DNA from: AP-15 sp963795485
GTDB lineage: Bacteria; Pseudomonadota; Alphaproteobacteria; ATCC43930; CGMCC-115725
Length of the DNA stretch: 64,000 bases
Direction of reading: 5' to 3'
NCBI GenBank assembly: GCA_963795485.1
Contig: CAWCIL010000003.1
Coordinates: forward strand, 62,001 to 126,000
Below are positions 38,918 through 49,282 of this stretch, piece by piece (position 1 is the stretch's first letter; every line of letters starts with the position of its first letter). The position numbers were made by a program, and so were the translations under genes. Below the pieces are notes generated by a model. The model searched no databases and was not told the DNA's origin. It saw nothing but the letters and a program-made list of their open reading frames with translations.

Positions 38918-39934
38918 TTAGATAAACTCCAGGCGGTCGTTCACGACGTTGGTCACGGCGCGAACGATAGAGTTGAAGGCGTTTCCCGGTCAGCTCGGTC
39001 CATGTCTGACCAGAGTCAACCCGCATCCGCGGCAACCGCGAGCGAAACGACCTCAAATCTGTCGGTGTTTTCGGACAGGAACGCGCATAAGCGCCGGAAA
39101 CGCTCCTGGATGATTCGATTGGGGCGAAGGTTGGTATATCGGAAATCCCGCCGCTTTACGAACTCGAACGGATGGGTAACGATCACCACGACCGGATTCT
39201 CCCTGTCGTAAGCCGTGTTGAGGAGGCTGATCTGCTCGCGGGCTGTCAATGCGGTGACCTGCATCGGGCGCAGCCGTCCGGCGCCCGACCGGTCCGGTGT
39301 CGATAAAGCAGGTTACCGGCAGCTCTCGCACGCCGGCAAAATTATGGACGCCGCCGCTCACCGCCAACTCCGGCTCCGGCGGGCGATGGACCGCGAGGCA
39401 GATGTTGGATGCGTGCTTCAGTCCCGCTTGGCGCATGGCCTCGAATACCGATAGACCGGTGGAAAAGTTGCCTGTTCGCATGCCGCTCGGCCGCGCCCCG
39501 GTCCAGGCGCCGATGCGATCGGCACCCTCGCCGATCAGGGCTGCCAGATGCCCGGTCTCCAGCTCGTGACAATGGTCGGAAGCGAGATTGAATCGGTCGA
39601 GGAGCTTGCCGTCCTCGAACGACAGCCAGCAAGGGTGCAGATGCAATTGCACGTCCTGGCCGGCGCGCAGCAATCCTTCGACATAGCCGCCCATCACCGT
39701 GTCGGAAAAATAACGGGTGTGCAGGGTTTCGACGAAAAAGGTCGCGACCAGCCCGTGCGTGCTCAAGGTTTCGACGAGAAAGCCCAGCCCTTCGCTCCTG
39801 CCGTCGACCATGCCGGCCACCGGCTCGTGGATCAGCGGCTCATGGGCTTCGTCCCGAAATGCCCCGGCGACCGACGGCTCGGTGTCCACCGTCAAGACGA
39901 CCTTGGTCTTCACGAAAGTTTCGCGATTTTTCAT
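38918..39934 (-). CDS. Polysaccharide deacetylase-like protein (three frameshifts)
   Basis: NodB-type hydrolase of about 335 residues when restored. VLTVDTEPSVAGAF holds the metal-binding Asp pair region. Then come GLVATFFVETLH, the H..H motif in DVQLHLHPCWLSFEDG, and TGARPSGMRTGNFSTGLSVF. Near 39285 the frame moves to TALTAREQISLLNTAYDREN, VVVIVTHPFEFVKRRDFRYT and DRFEVVSLAVAADA. It moves again near 39020 (VDSGQTWTELTG) and 38975 (NAFNSIVRAVTNVVNDRLEF), stopping at 38918. Such enzymes remove acetyl groups from exported glycans. It is divergent from the FkbH-type cluster, with which it probably works. Confidence 0.78.
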
Positions 39935-40066
39935 TACAGCTACGCGATCCGACGCCTCGTGCCCGGCGACGTAGGCCGACGATACAAATAGCAGACTCCT
40001 CGCTATAATCCAGCATCAGCCTGTCGGGGCACACCGGCGCATTGCAAACGAGGGCAGACCGGACCG

Positions 40067-41960
40067 ATGTCAATGAGGAAACTCGATCTCGAAAAGTTGC
40101 TGACGTTGCGGACCCGCGACGCGCTGCGACAAGCTCTGCGCCATACTGCCCAGCTCGAGTTTCCCGCACATCCAGCCGCTGACCGATCATGCCGCGAGCC
40201 TGATGCCTGCGATGCAGGAATTTCGGTTGGGAATTGTGCGCAGCTATACCAGCGATCTGCTGGACCCGTGGCTCGGCTTGGCCGGGGCGCTCGAAGGATT
40301 GGACGTCAAGACCTATCACGCGGCCTACGGCCTGAACCTGGGGGAGGCGGATGCCGGATCGGGTTTGGTGGCGCATGCGCCGGATATTACCCTGATATTG
40401 TTGCGCCGCGAGGATCTCCACCCCGACCTGGGCCGACCGGTGGCGGCGTTCTCGCCGGATGAACAGGCGGCGCTATCCTCAGAGGTGCTGGATCGGCTGT
40501 TCGCGATCCTCGAAGCCTTTCGCGCCCAAAAGATCGGCCATCTGGTCATCACCATTCTGCCCGCGCAGACCGGTCCGGCGCTCGGCGTCTACGATCCGCA
40601 ATCGGAGCGCTCGGAAGCGGCGTGGTGGTCCGCGCTGAAGGCCGAGATCGGGCGACGTCTGAGCGCGAACCTCGCGGCCTCCTTGTTTCTCGATCTCGAC
40701 GAGGTCATGGCCGACATCGGACGCGACGCTTTCTTCGACCCCCGATTGTGGTATTCGGCGAGTTTCCCCTTTGCCGGCGCTGCCGCCCGAGAGGTTTCGC
40801 GCCGGATCGTCGGGCTGGGAGCAGCCCTGAAGTTTCCACGGGCGAAGGTGATCGCGCTCGACATCGACAATACCCTGTGGGGCGGCATCATCGGCGAGGA
40901 CGGCTTCGACGGCATCGCGATTGGCCATGAGTATCCCGGCAACGCCTATTTGGCGTTTCAGCGCCGGCTGCTGGACTTTCAGCAGCGCGGGTTTCTGCTA
41001 GCGCTCTGCAGTAAGAACAACCCCGGCGACGTCGAGGAAGTGCTGAAGTCCCACCCGCACCAACTGTTGAAGCCGGAACACTTTGCCGCGGTGCGGATCA
41101 ACTGGGAGCCGAAGACGGACAATCTGGCGGCGCTGGCCGAGGAGCTCAATCTCGGCCTCGATTCGTTCATTTTGGTCGATGACAGCGACTACGAGTGCGC
41201 GCTGGTGCGTCGCGAGCTGCCGCAGGTGGAGGTTATCCAAACCCCGGCACGGCCGGTCGAGGTGCCGTATTGCCTGGATCAGGTCTCGCGGCTCGAGCTT
41301 CTGGCGCTGACAGCCGAAGACTTGAAGCGGACGCAGATGTATGCGCAGGAACGCACCCGCCGGCTGCTGCGCCAAAATGTCGACGAGCGCGGCGGCGGCT
41401 TGGACGGCTACCTGGCGTCGCTCGAAATGGTGATGACGGTCGAGATCGACGATCCGGCATCGCTCAAGCGGCTCGCGCAAATGACGCAGAAGACCAATCA
41501 GTTCAATCTGACGACCCGACGCTACGACGAGCAGCACATGCGCCGCCTGATCGACGCACCGGACTGGATGGTCGCGCATTTTTCGCTGAAGGACATGTTC
41601 GGCGACAGCGGCATCGTCGGCCTGTGCCTGTTCGACCTTTCCGAGCCGGGGCTGGCCGAGCTGGACACCTACCTAATGTCGTGTCGGGTCATCGGCCGCA
41701 AAGCCGAAAGCGCATTTCTGAACGTGCTGCTGAAGCGGCTGGCGGCGACCGGCGTTCGCGACGTGGTGGCCGATTATCTGCCGACCCCGAAGAATGGACT
41801 GAGCGCCAACTTTCTGCCGGACCACGGGTTCGATGCAGGTGCAGATGGCCGCTTTCGCCGCAACCTCGAGGCCATGCCGCCCGAACCGGACGAGACCTAC
41901 CCGATTGTATGCGAGCTGGCGGGAAACGCATCTCGGGTCACGATCGGCGAAACGGTCTGA
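40067..41960 (+). CDS. FkbH-like HAD-IIIC family protein (frameshifted at the N-terminus)
   Basis: FkbH-type enzymes take a glyceryl group from 1,3-bisphosphoglycerate, remove phosphate and load it on an acyl carrier protein. The protein is about 630 residues. MRKLDLEKLLTLRTRDALRQ starts at ATG 40067, an extra C near 40157 breaks the frame, and the rest is intact. HAD nucleophile motif in IALDIDNTLWGGIIGEDG; Lys/Ser region LLALCSKNNPGDVEEVL; acidic motif FILVDDSDYECALVR. A C-terminal GNAT-like acyltransferase part follows (RLAQMTQKTNQFNLTTRRY, DMFGDSGIVGLC, LMSCRVIGRKAE). The ACP gene 60 bp downstream is its expected partner. Confidence 0.9.
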
Positions 41961-42021
41961 TGACGCCCTGACCCATTGCTTGTCGAGCCCGCGCTCACCG
42001 ACTGTGCATAGCGAGCGTTTT

Positions 42022-42258
42022 ATGGATTTGTTTCCCAAAGTACAAGAGCTGATCGCCCAGACCCTCAAGCTGCGATCTGCCAAAATCACGAGAGATACGT
42101 CAGACAGGGATTTGGCCGCATGGGATTCTCTTGCGCATGTCAATTTGATGATGAGCCTGGAGCAAACCTTTGACCTCTTCATGGAGGTCGAAGACTTTGC
42201 TAAGCTAACATCAGTGCCGGCAATTCTGGCATATCTGAAAGAGCACGGCGCGACATAA
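42022..42258 (+). CDS. Acyl carrier protein
   Basis: 78 residues, four-helix ACP carrying a 4'-phosphopantetheine arm on Ser36 of AAWDSLAHVNLMMSLEQ, a clean DSL motif. It resembles stand-alone carriers of specialised pathways more than the housekeeping AcpP. Lying directly after the FkbH-like gene, it is the probable acceptor of the glyceryl or related C3 unit. Start ATG 42022 (MDLFPKVQELIAQTLKL); the longer open frame overlapping the FkbH gene is not coding. Confidence 0.92.
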   Translation: MDLFPKVQELIAQTLKLRSAKITRDTSDRDLAAWDSLAHVNLMMSLEQTFDLFMEVEDFAKLTSVPAILAYLKEHGAT

Positions 42259-42271
42259 CCGCGGTACGGCA

Positions 42272-43181
42272 ATGCCCCTGTTCGGTTCGGCCACCAGCCT
42301 CGCGCTGCGCTACCTTCCCCACGACCAATTCGCCGCGCTGCGCGAACGGTATTTTGCGTTGCGCGCCTCATTGAGCCCGGTGTTGCGGGCGATTTACGGC
42401 AGCTTCGACTCCGCCGCGCTCGCGGCCCATCTGGAACAGCGCGTCGGGCATGATTTCGAGATTCTGATGGTGCACAGCTCGTTCAACCACATGAAGCCGA
42501 TGTATGACGACAATCCGCTGGCGCTGGTGCAGATGCTGCGAGATTTCTGCGGGCCCGGCAGGACCTTGGCGATGCCCGCCTTTTATTTCGGCGATCCTGA
42601 TATGCGGCGGCGACGAAACGCAACTTTCGAAAAGACCCCGCTGTTCGATCTGCGTCGCACGCCGTCTCAAATGGGGCTGGCCAACCGAGATATTTCGGCG
42701 CATGAAGGGGGTCCGGCAGAGCCGCCATCCGATCTACCGGATTTCGGCGCTGGGGCCTCTGGCCGAGGCGCTGACCACCGGTCACGAGACGGCCGAAGGC
42801 GGCTGCGGTCGCGGCTCGCCGTTCGATACCATGACCGCGCACGACACGCTGATCCTCGGCATCGGCAAGCCTTTTGAGGTGCTGACCCATGTCCATCACA
42901 TCGAAGATGTGATGGGTGAGGACTTTCCGGTGCCGAGGTCGCGCGGCGGCGATCTGGCGATGACCTTGATCGACGGCCAGGAAAAGATCCCGTTCATCTT
43001 GCGGCGCAGCGGCTTCAGATGGAAACGCAACATGTGGAAATTGCGCGGCATCATGCCGAGCGGCGAGTTGCGGGAGTGGCGTTTTCATCATGTGCAGCTG
43101 TTTGCAACCAGGGCCCGCGATGTCACCGCGGCATTAAGGGATGCGGCCAATAGGGGCGTCACACTTTACGAGGAGCCGTAA
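42272..43181 (+). CDS. AAC(3)-like N-acetyl/acyltransferase (frameshifted)
   Basis: About 300 residues of the Antibiotic_NAT fold, in which aminoglycoside 3-N-acetyltransferases and glycan acyltransferases fall. The first part shows FEILMVHSSFNHMKPMYDDN and MLRDFCGPGRTLAMPAFYFG. After a shift near 42690 it continues with EIFRRMKGVRQSRHPIYRIS, ALGPLAEALTTGHE and the acetyl-CoA/His region VLTHVHHIEDVMGEDFP. It lies 13 bp after the ACP, so it more likely moves an ACP-bound acyl group to an amino sugar than confers drug resistance; that is inference from context. Confidence 0.82.
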
Positions 43182-43200
43182 TCCAACAGGCGGCGGATCG

Positions 43201-43602
43201 ATGCGCTTTCACCATATAGGCTATGCCACCGCCGATATTGACCGGTATATCGAAGACTTCTTCCGGCCTGTGTTCGCGCCGCTGGCGATTACCGACAAGG
43301 TCTGCGACCCGGTGCAGCGGGTGACCGTGTGCTTTGCCCGCATGCAGGGTGACGCGGTCATCGAGCTGGTGGAGCCGTTTGGCGAAGACAGTCCGGTCAA
43401 CGCGGTAATTGCCCGCAATCGTGGCGGGGTTTATCACCTTTGTTATGAAGTCGATGATCTCGATCGTGCATTGGCGCAGTGCCGGAAAAAGCGCTGCATG
43501 CCGATCGGCAAGCCGGTTCCGGCCGCTGCGTTTGACGGGCGCCGCATCGTCTTTTTGCTGACGCCGCAGCGCGATCTGATCGAGCTCGTCGAAAAAGGTT
43601 GA
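43201..43602 (+). CDS. VOC-family protein (methylmalonyl-CoA epimerase-like)
   Basis: 133 residues, one glyoxalase/VOC module pair: MRFHHIGYATADIDRYIEDF, with metal ligand His near residue 5; VCFARMQGDAVIELVEPF with Glu; GGVYHLCYEVDDLDRALAQC with the second His; and LTPQRDLIELVEKG with the last Glu. The four expected ligands are present, so it may be an epimerase or isomerase. The position at the end of the FkbH-ACP-AAC(3) operon suggests it acts on the same C3 intermediate or sugar, not in propionate metabolism. Confidence 0.82.
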   Translation: MRFHHIGYATADIDRYIEDFFRPVFAPLAITDKVCDPVQRVTVCFARMQGDAVIELVEPFGEDSPVNAVIARNRGGVYHLCYEVDDLDRALAQCRKKRCMPIGKPVPAAAFDGRRIVFLLTPQRDLIELVEKG

Positions 43603-43788
43603 AGTCGATCCCGATCCAACGCTGTCAATTCCGGCCTACGCCAGCCCAACGCCGCGCGAACAGCGCCTCGGGCGGGTCGGGCGCACCCCAAGACGCCGAT
43701 CGGCGCAGCAGCATGTGCCCGCTAAATGCTAGACTGGGCTTTTGCCGCATTCCGGCGGACCGGGCCGGTGGCCAGCAAGCATGGGAGA

Positions 43789-44964
43789 ATGCCAGTGCTC
43801 AGCGGTGTTTATCGCTTTCCGGCGATGGAGAGCGTCGTCTTCGGCACGCCTTATGCCGAGGCGCTGGCGCAGGAGGTCGACCGGCTCGACGCCCGCGCCG
43901 TCTTCGTGCTGGCGAGCGGCACGCTCGCGCGCGAAACCGACCTCGTCGAGCGGCTGCGGCAGATGCTCGGCAACCGCTTTGCCGGGGTCTGCGCCAAAAT
44001 CGGCGCACACACGCCGCGCACCGACGTCGTCGCCGCGGCCAACATGGCGCGCGAGGCCGGGGCCGACCTGCTGGTCACGCTCGGCGGCGGCTCAGTCACC
44101 GATGCGGCGAAGATGGTCGGGCTCTGTCTCGGCAACGGGGTCACCGCGGCCGGGCACCTCGACAATTTCCGCGCCAGGGTCGCGCCCGACGGCACCTCCC
44201 AGCGCCCAGAGGTCAGGGCGCCGAGGGTGCGCATGATCGCGATCCCGACGACATTGTCGGCCGGCGAGTTCTCGGCGGGTGCGGGCTGCACCGATACCCT
44301 GCGCCACGTCAAGGAAAGCTTCAGTCATCCGCAGATGATCCCGCGGACCGTCATCCTCGACCCGGCCGCGAGCCGGCCGACGCCCGAATGGCTGTTTCTG
44401 TCAACCGGCATCCGCGCCGTCGACCACGCGGTCGAAGACATCTGCTCGGTCGACGGCCAGCCGATTTCCGAGGGTGCGGCCTATCACGCGCTGCGCCTTC
44501 TGGGAAAAGGCCTGCCGGCGGTCAAGACCGACCCCGCCGACCTCGATGCGCGGCTCGACTGCCAGATCGGCGCCTGGATGTCGATGGTCGGTTCGCAGAC
44601 TGGGGTCAGCAAAGGGGCGAGCCACGGGATCGGCCATGTGCTGGGCGGCACCGCCGGGGTCCCGCACGGCTACACCTCATGCGTGATGCTGCCCCATGTG
44701 CTGCGCTTTAATCGTGTGGTGAACGCCGACACGCAGGCGCGGGTCAGCGAGGCGCTCGGGAGGCCCGGCGAGCCGGCGGCCGACGCGGTCGCGGCTCTGA
44801 TCGCCGGGCTCGGCCTGCCGACCCGGCTGCGCGATGTCGGAGTGAAACAGGACCAGCTCGATCTGATTGCCGAGAATTCGATGCACGACCGGTGGGTCCA
44901 CACCAACCCCCGCAAGATCGACGGACCGGCCGTCATCCGTACCCTGCTCGACGCCGCGTGGTAG
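43789..44964 (+). CDS. Iron-containing alcohol dehydrogenase (maleylacetate-reductase-like)
   Basis: 391 residues of the group III dehydrogenase family. NAD site in LLVTLGGGSVTDAAKMVGL; AIPTTLSAGEFSAGAG; Fe-binding His residues in GIRAVDHAVEDICSVDG, SKGASHGIGHVLGG and GVPHGYTSCVMLPHVLRFN. Several relatives reduce maleylacetate or similar keto acids; the exact substrate is open. ATG 43789 begins the fold (MPVLSGVYRFPAMESVVFG), although its ribosome-binding site is poor. It converges with the GNAT gene, one base apart. Confidence 0.88.
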   Translation: MPVLSGVYRFPAMESVVFGTPYAEALAQEVDRLDARAVFVLASGTLARETDLVERLRQMLGNRFAGVCAKIGAHTPRTDVVAAANMAREAGADLLVTLGGGSVTDAAKMVGLCLGNGVTAAGHLDNFRARVAPDGTSQRPEVRAPRVRMIAIPTTLSAGEFSAGAGCTDTLRHVKESFSHPQMIPRTVILDPAASRPTPEWLFLSTGIRAVDHAVEDICSVDGQPISEGAAYHALRLLGKGLPAVKTDPADLDARLDCQIGAWMSMVGSQTGVSKGASHGIGHVLGGTAGVPHGYTSCVMLPHVLRFNRVVNADTQARVSEALGRPGEPAADAVAALIAGLGLPTRLRDVGVKQDQLDLIAENSMHDRWVHTNPRKIDGPAVIRTLLDAAW

Positions 44965-44965
44965 C

Positions 44966-45604
44966 TCAGCGCACCAGGGCGTAGCTGAAGCAGTCGCGCG
45001 GTTCGGGGCCGATGTTGGGGTGAACCAGCCAGCGGCGCAGCATGCCTTCGCGCTCGAGCCCGGCCTTTTCCATGACCCGGGCGGAGGCGGGGTTTTCCAC
45101 GTCGCAGACGGCGCCGATGCGCCAGACGTTGTCCTGGCGCATGGCCCAACTCGCGACCTCCGAAAGCGCCTCGCTCATTAAGCCTCGCCCCCAATGCGGG
45201 CGGGCCAGCACATAGCCGCAATCGAGCCGGTGCGGGTCGGGCCGGCGCAGCTCGAAGGCGCCGATCAACCGCCCGTCGGCGCGCCCGGTCAGCACGTAGG
45301 TGCGCGATCCCGTGGGCGACGCCGTCAGGCAGCGGGCGATATAGGCCTCGGTTTCGGCGAGGGTTCGATGCGGGCGCCACACCAGAAAGCGGGCCACCTC
45401 CGGGTCCTGGGCATAGGCCGCGAATATCGCGAGCGCGTCGCCGCGCGCAATCGGCCTCAGGATCAGCCGCGCGGTGGCGAAACGGTCCGGAAATAGGGCG
45501 CCGATCTGCCGTGCCGCGCTGTCCGCGTTACCCTCCGACCTAGGCGGGGAATTCCCCGCCGCCTCGATGATGCGGCTTCGCGCGCGCCGGCTGGTCTCGC
45601 TCAT
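44966..45604 (-). CDS. GNAT N-acetyltransferase (RimJ/RimL type)
   Basis: 212 residues. The Acetyltransf_3 fold starts near residue 40: FATARLILRPIARGDALAIF, DPEVARFLVWRPHRTLAETE, LIGAFELRRPDPHRLDCGYV, acetyl-CoA loop ARPHWGRGLMSEALSEV, and DVENPASARVMEKAGLEREG. It would acetylate a protein N-terminus or a small amine. ATG 45604 (MSETSRRARSR) is taken as start. The preceding 40 residues are low complexity and may be shorter in the real protein. Confidence 0.85.
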   Translation of the reverse strand: MSETSRRARSRIIEAAGNSPPRSEGNADSAARQIGALFPDRFATARLILRPIARGDALAIFAAYAQDPEVARFLVWRPHRTLAETEAYIARCLTASPTGSRTYVLTGRADGRLIGAFELRRPDPHRLDCGYVLARPHWGRGLMSEALSEVASWAMRQDNVWRIGAVCDVENPASARVMEKAGLEREGMLRRWLVHPNIGPEPRDCFSYALVR

Positions 45605-45769
45605 GGCTCGGCTGCTCCTCCGGCACCAAGCTAGCATCGCCGCGCGGGGTGAGGCGTTAGCCTCCGCACAATGCCATATTCTTGATCTTCCGGTTTCCCG
45701 GTCGCTTCGACCCGCCTCCCGCGCTCATAGTATCGAGTTCGAGGAAGAACAGCTCCGAGGGCAGCGAAT

Positions 45770-47102
45770 ATGGGCATGACTGATCGTTTCGGGCTTCCGG
45801 TCACGGCGGCGTCGGCCGAGGCGGTGAACGATTATGTTGCCGCGGTCGATCTGATACTGTCGGCCAATATCGGGGCCGACGCGCTCTTGGAGCGGGCGAT
45901 CGCCGCGGACCCCGATTTCGCGCTCGCCCATATCGCCCAGGCAAGGCTGTTGCAGCTTCAGGCGCGGATCGGCGAGGCGCGGGAAGCGGCGGCGCGGGCG
46001 CGCTCGCTCGCTGGCCCGGTCTCTGGCCGCGAGCGGCGGCACATCGAGGCGATCAGTTCGGCGATCGAGGGGGCGGCGGCCGAGGCCTTGGCGGCCGTCC
46101 GCGCGCATGCGGTCGAATGTCCACGCGATGCGCTGCCTCTGTCGCTGGCGCTCGGGGTGTTCGGGCTCTTGGGCTTCAGCGGCCGGCGCGACCATCACCA
46201 GGCGCAATTGGCATTGCTCGAGGAGCTCGCGCCCGATTGGGGCGAAGATTGGTGGTTTCTGGGATATCTCGGCTGGGCCCGGATCGAGACCGGGGCGGTC
46301 GCTGCCGGGACCCCGCTGGTCGAGCGCTCACTGGCGCTCTACCCGCGCAACGCGCATGCCGCGCACCAGCGCGCGCACGGCTATTTCGAGGCGGGCGACG
46401 CGGCGGGCGGCGCCGCTTTCGTCGAGCATTGGCTTGCCGGTTACGAGCGTGCTGGGCACCTGCACTGCCATCTGTCCTGGCACTTGGCGTTGTTCGAGCT
46501 GGCGCGCGGCGACAGCGGGCGCGCGATGGCGATCTACGTCGACAGCATCAGGCCCTCGGTAGCGCAGTCGGTGCCGATGCTGAGCCTCGCCGATTCGGCC
46601 TCGTTTCTGTGGCGCTGGCGGCTCTACCACGCGACGCCGCCGGGCGAGGAGGCCTGGGCCGAGGTTGCCGTCCATGCGCGCCGGCATTTTCCCAAGGCGA
46701 GCCTCGCCTTCGCCGATCTGCACGCCGCCTTTGCCGAAGCCGCGACCGGGGATGACGAAGGGCTGCAAGGCCGCATCGCCGGGCTACGGGAACTGGCGCG
46801 CGACGGGCGTCTGCCGCCGGGCGAGGTCGCGCCGGCGCTGTGCGCCGGGGCCGGCAGCGCTCGAACGCGGCGATCCGGCTGAGGCGGCGAAGATGCTCGA
46901 AGCCGCACACGCCGACCTGCCGCGCATCGGCGGCAGTCACGCGCAGCGCGAGGTGTTCGAGGATTCGCTGATCGTCGCCTGGCTGCGCTCGGGCCAATCG
47001 GCACGGGCCGCACCGCTGCTTCAATCGCGGCTGGCTCGCCGGCCATCCGCGCGCGACGAAGCGTGGCTCGCGATGTGCTCGGCCAACCGCGAGCGGAACT
47101 GA
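45770..47102 (+). CDS. TTC38-like tetratricopeptide protein (frameshifted)
   Basis: About 440 residues of helical repeats, matching the tetratricopeptide-38 (TTC38) family found in bacteria and animals. Segments: AVDLILSANIGADALLERAI, GFSGRRDHHQAQLALLEELA, DWWFLGYLGWARIETG, AHAAHQRAHGYFEAGDAAGG and HLHCHLSWHLALFELARGDS. After ALCAG a one-base shift near 46855 leads to PAALERGDPAEAAKMLEAAH and REVFEDSLIVAWLRSGQSAR to the stop at 47100. No membrane span or enzyme motif. Function unknown; probably a protein-binding scaffold. Confidence 0.82.
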
Positions 47103-47122
47103 CCGCAGGGCGTTGCGTCGCC

Positions 47123-48197
47123 ATGGGACCGCGCTTTTTCGGGACGGAACAGGTAACGCAGGAAGACCGCGCGTATCGCGGATCGTGCTTTTCGGAGGTG
47201 CGCGACGCCATCTTCGCCAACCCTTACCAAAAGGTTTGGGGCGGCTTTGGCGAGCCGCCATTACCGAGCTACGTGGTCACGCTGTCGAGCGTCCTGCGCG
47301 GGGTCCTGCCGCGCGGACTCCCGTACTTTTTCCGGCAGGCGGTCGCACGAGCCGTAAACTCCAGCGCCGATTTGCGCTGGGGCGACGATCGCCGGGGTTT
47401 TCGACGCCTGCTGCATCCCAACGGCATATGTCTCACCGGCCTGTGGGAAATTACCGAACAAACCCGATATTCGGGATATTTCCGCAAAGACAGCTGCGCT
47501 CTGGTGATCGGACGCTATTCGACCTGCTGCAACGCAACGCAGCGCGGCCGGGAACGGTCATTGTCGCTGGTCGGCAAGCTGTTTCCGACGACCGATCCGA
47601 ACCACACCGAGCCGTTGCGCACCGCCAATTTCATTACCCAACAGGACATCGGCGGCGATCGCACCGATTACATCAATGACGCGGAAACGCGGAACGCTCC
47701 CAACACGACCGGTTGGCGGCGAGGTTTTGGCGCTCCGGTGCTGCTGGTGACTGGCATTGTCTTCGGCCAGGTCGACAAAAACCCGACGATCCGCCAGCTC
47801 TATCAAATTGCCGAGCTCGGCAAGCCTCAGAACGAAGCAACGCGAACGCCGGCGTTCATGCGCCTGCTCGTCGACTCCAGCCAGCCTAGAATCGATGGCG
47901 ATGCATTGGATTTCCGCGATGAAATCATGGCTCAGCTATTCGATCGAGGCGATCCGGCGCCAAAACGCACGCTGACCTTCCGCATCGAGGTCACCGATGA
48001 CGGATCGAACTCGCGGCCCGAACTTTTTTCAGCGGCGGACTTTCAGCAACTGGACCCCGATCGGCAAAATCACGTTCGACAATGCGGTAGCCTCGTATAA
48101 CGGCGATTTCGTCATCCATTTCGCGCATCCGACCTGGCGCGATGACCCGAACGATCCCGCGACGGCGACGCGGGTCAATGAACGTAAAGTGCGTTGA
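47123..48197 (+). CDS. Catalase-fold family protein (frameshifted near the end)
   Basis: About 357 residues. PNGICLTGLWEITEQTRYSG, VIGRYSTCCNATQRGRERSL and LFPTTDPNHTEPLRTANFIT belong to a branch of the catalase-like superfamily seen beside SrpA-type proteins. Near 48010 the frame shifts to RRTFSNWTPIGKITFDNAVA and GDFVIHFAHPTWRDDPNDP, ending at 48197. I do not see the classical catalase His/Asn pair with confidence, so peroxide-splitting activity is unproven. Start ATG 47123 lies 20 bp after the TTC38-like gene, suggesting an operon. Confidence 0.7.
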
Positions 48198-48227
48198 GCC
48201 AAAGACCGGGTCGCGCTCGGCGCGGCG

Positions 48228-48969
48228 TTACGGCCACGCCCGAGGTTCGGCGATTCCCGGCTGATCCTCGGGGCGGTTTGACGGGCCGAAGATGCTGGCG
48301 ATCAGCACCGCCAACACGCCGGTCAGAAAAATCCCGTCGAAGGTCCCCGCTCCGCCGATCGCGGCGACCGGCGCGCCCAACCCGGAGATTTTGTCGAGAT
48401 TGAGCGGATCGGCCCCGATCAGGGTCCCGAGCGAGCGGCCGATGTAGGCCAGCGCGCCGGCGTGCCGACGCGAAAGGATCAAAGCGACCGCCGCGGCCGA
48501 GAGCGGCGGCACGAACACCGGCAGCGCGATGCCGAGGCCCGGAACGGGACGGGCCAGCGCGTGGCGTACCACGGCAATGAGGCGGTAGCGAGGACGCCGC
48601 GCACCCAGAGCCGGGTTTCTGGCGAGGAGATAGAGCGACAGTAAGCCCGGGATTACCGCGCCGCCGACGTTGACGGCAATCACCGTGCCCGGCCAGTTCA
48701 CCACCACCGATATCTCATAGCTCATCCCGAAAAACGGAATCGCCTCGCCGGAAATGATCTGCGCCCCCGGCAGCCGGGCGACCGGGATGCTTAAATAGCT
48801 GCCGACCAGCGAGGCCAGCAGCAGCAGCAAGGCGATATGCGAGCCGAACCCCGAATGCCGGTAGACCAGGCGGAACGCTCGCACCTCGATCCAGACGACC
48901 AGCGCGAAAAGACCACCGCGAGGATCGAAAAATGCGGCAGGTCGAGGGGAGGTATTGCAGCCGGCTCAA
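48228..48969 (-). CDS. DUF1614 integral membrane protein (frameshifted at the N-terminus)
   Basis: About 245 residues with six or seven hydrophobic spans. Conserved family stretches: LLLASLVGSYLSIPVARLPG, VVVNWPGTVIAVNVGGAVIP, ARPVPGLGIALPVFVPPLSA, YIGRSLGTLIGADPLNLDKI and GAPVAAIGGAGTFDGIFLTG. Upstream of the first in-frame GTG/ATG the expected first span is recovered by two one-base shifts (near 48915 and 48950: LDLPHFSILAVVF, ALVVWIEVRAF). That places the likely start at TTG 48969 behind GAGGA. The family's transport or assembly role is unknown. Confidence 0.8.
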
Positions 48970-49282
48970 CTCGGTCCTCGGTGCAGGGCGCGATGGGCAG
49001 CGATGCGCCTTACCCGTAGCGTCGGCGCGCCCTCTTGGCCGGCGATCGCGCGCGACGCAGCCTCGCGGCGGCAAACGCCGCCGGTCCCGGTCGAGATCCC
49101 GCCCGGCGCTCCGCCGTCGCCGCGGTCGATCCCGGCTCGACCACCGGGCAACGGTTCGAGCCCTGGATTTCGGAGGGCGAGCGTGCGAAGACTGGCCGAC
49201 CGGCGTCGTTCGACAGCCCTGACGCTGGCCACGACGCATCGCAGCACGGCGGGACGACCACACGTCAGCTTGGAGCCCGACG
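48970..49282. other. Divergent intergenic region, nothing recognised
   Basis: Between the DUF1614 gene and the LLM-family gene. GC-rich open frames are present on both strands, but none has family features or a good ribosome-binding site. Confidence 0.4.

Noticed and set aside
42272..43181. Aminoglycoside resistance gene
   Set aside because: The AAC(3) fold is also used by glycan acyltransferases, and the FkbH-ACP context makes drug resistance the weaker reading.
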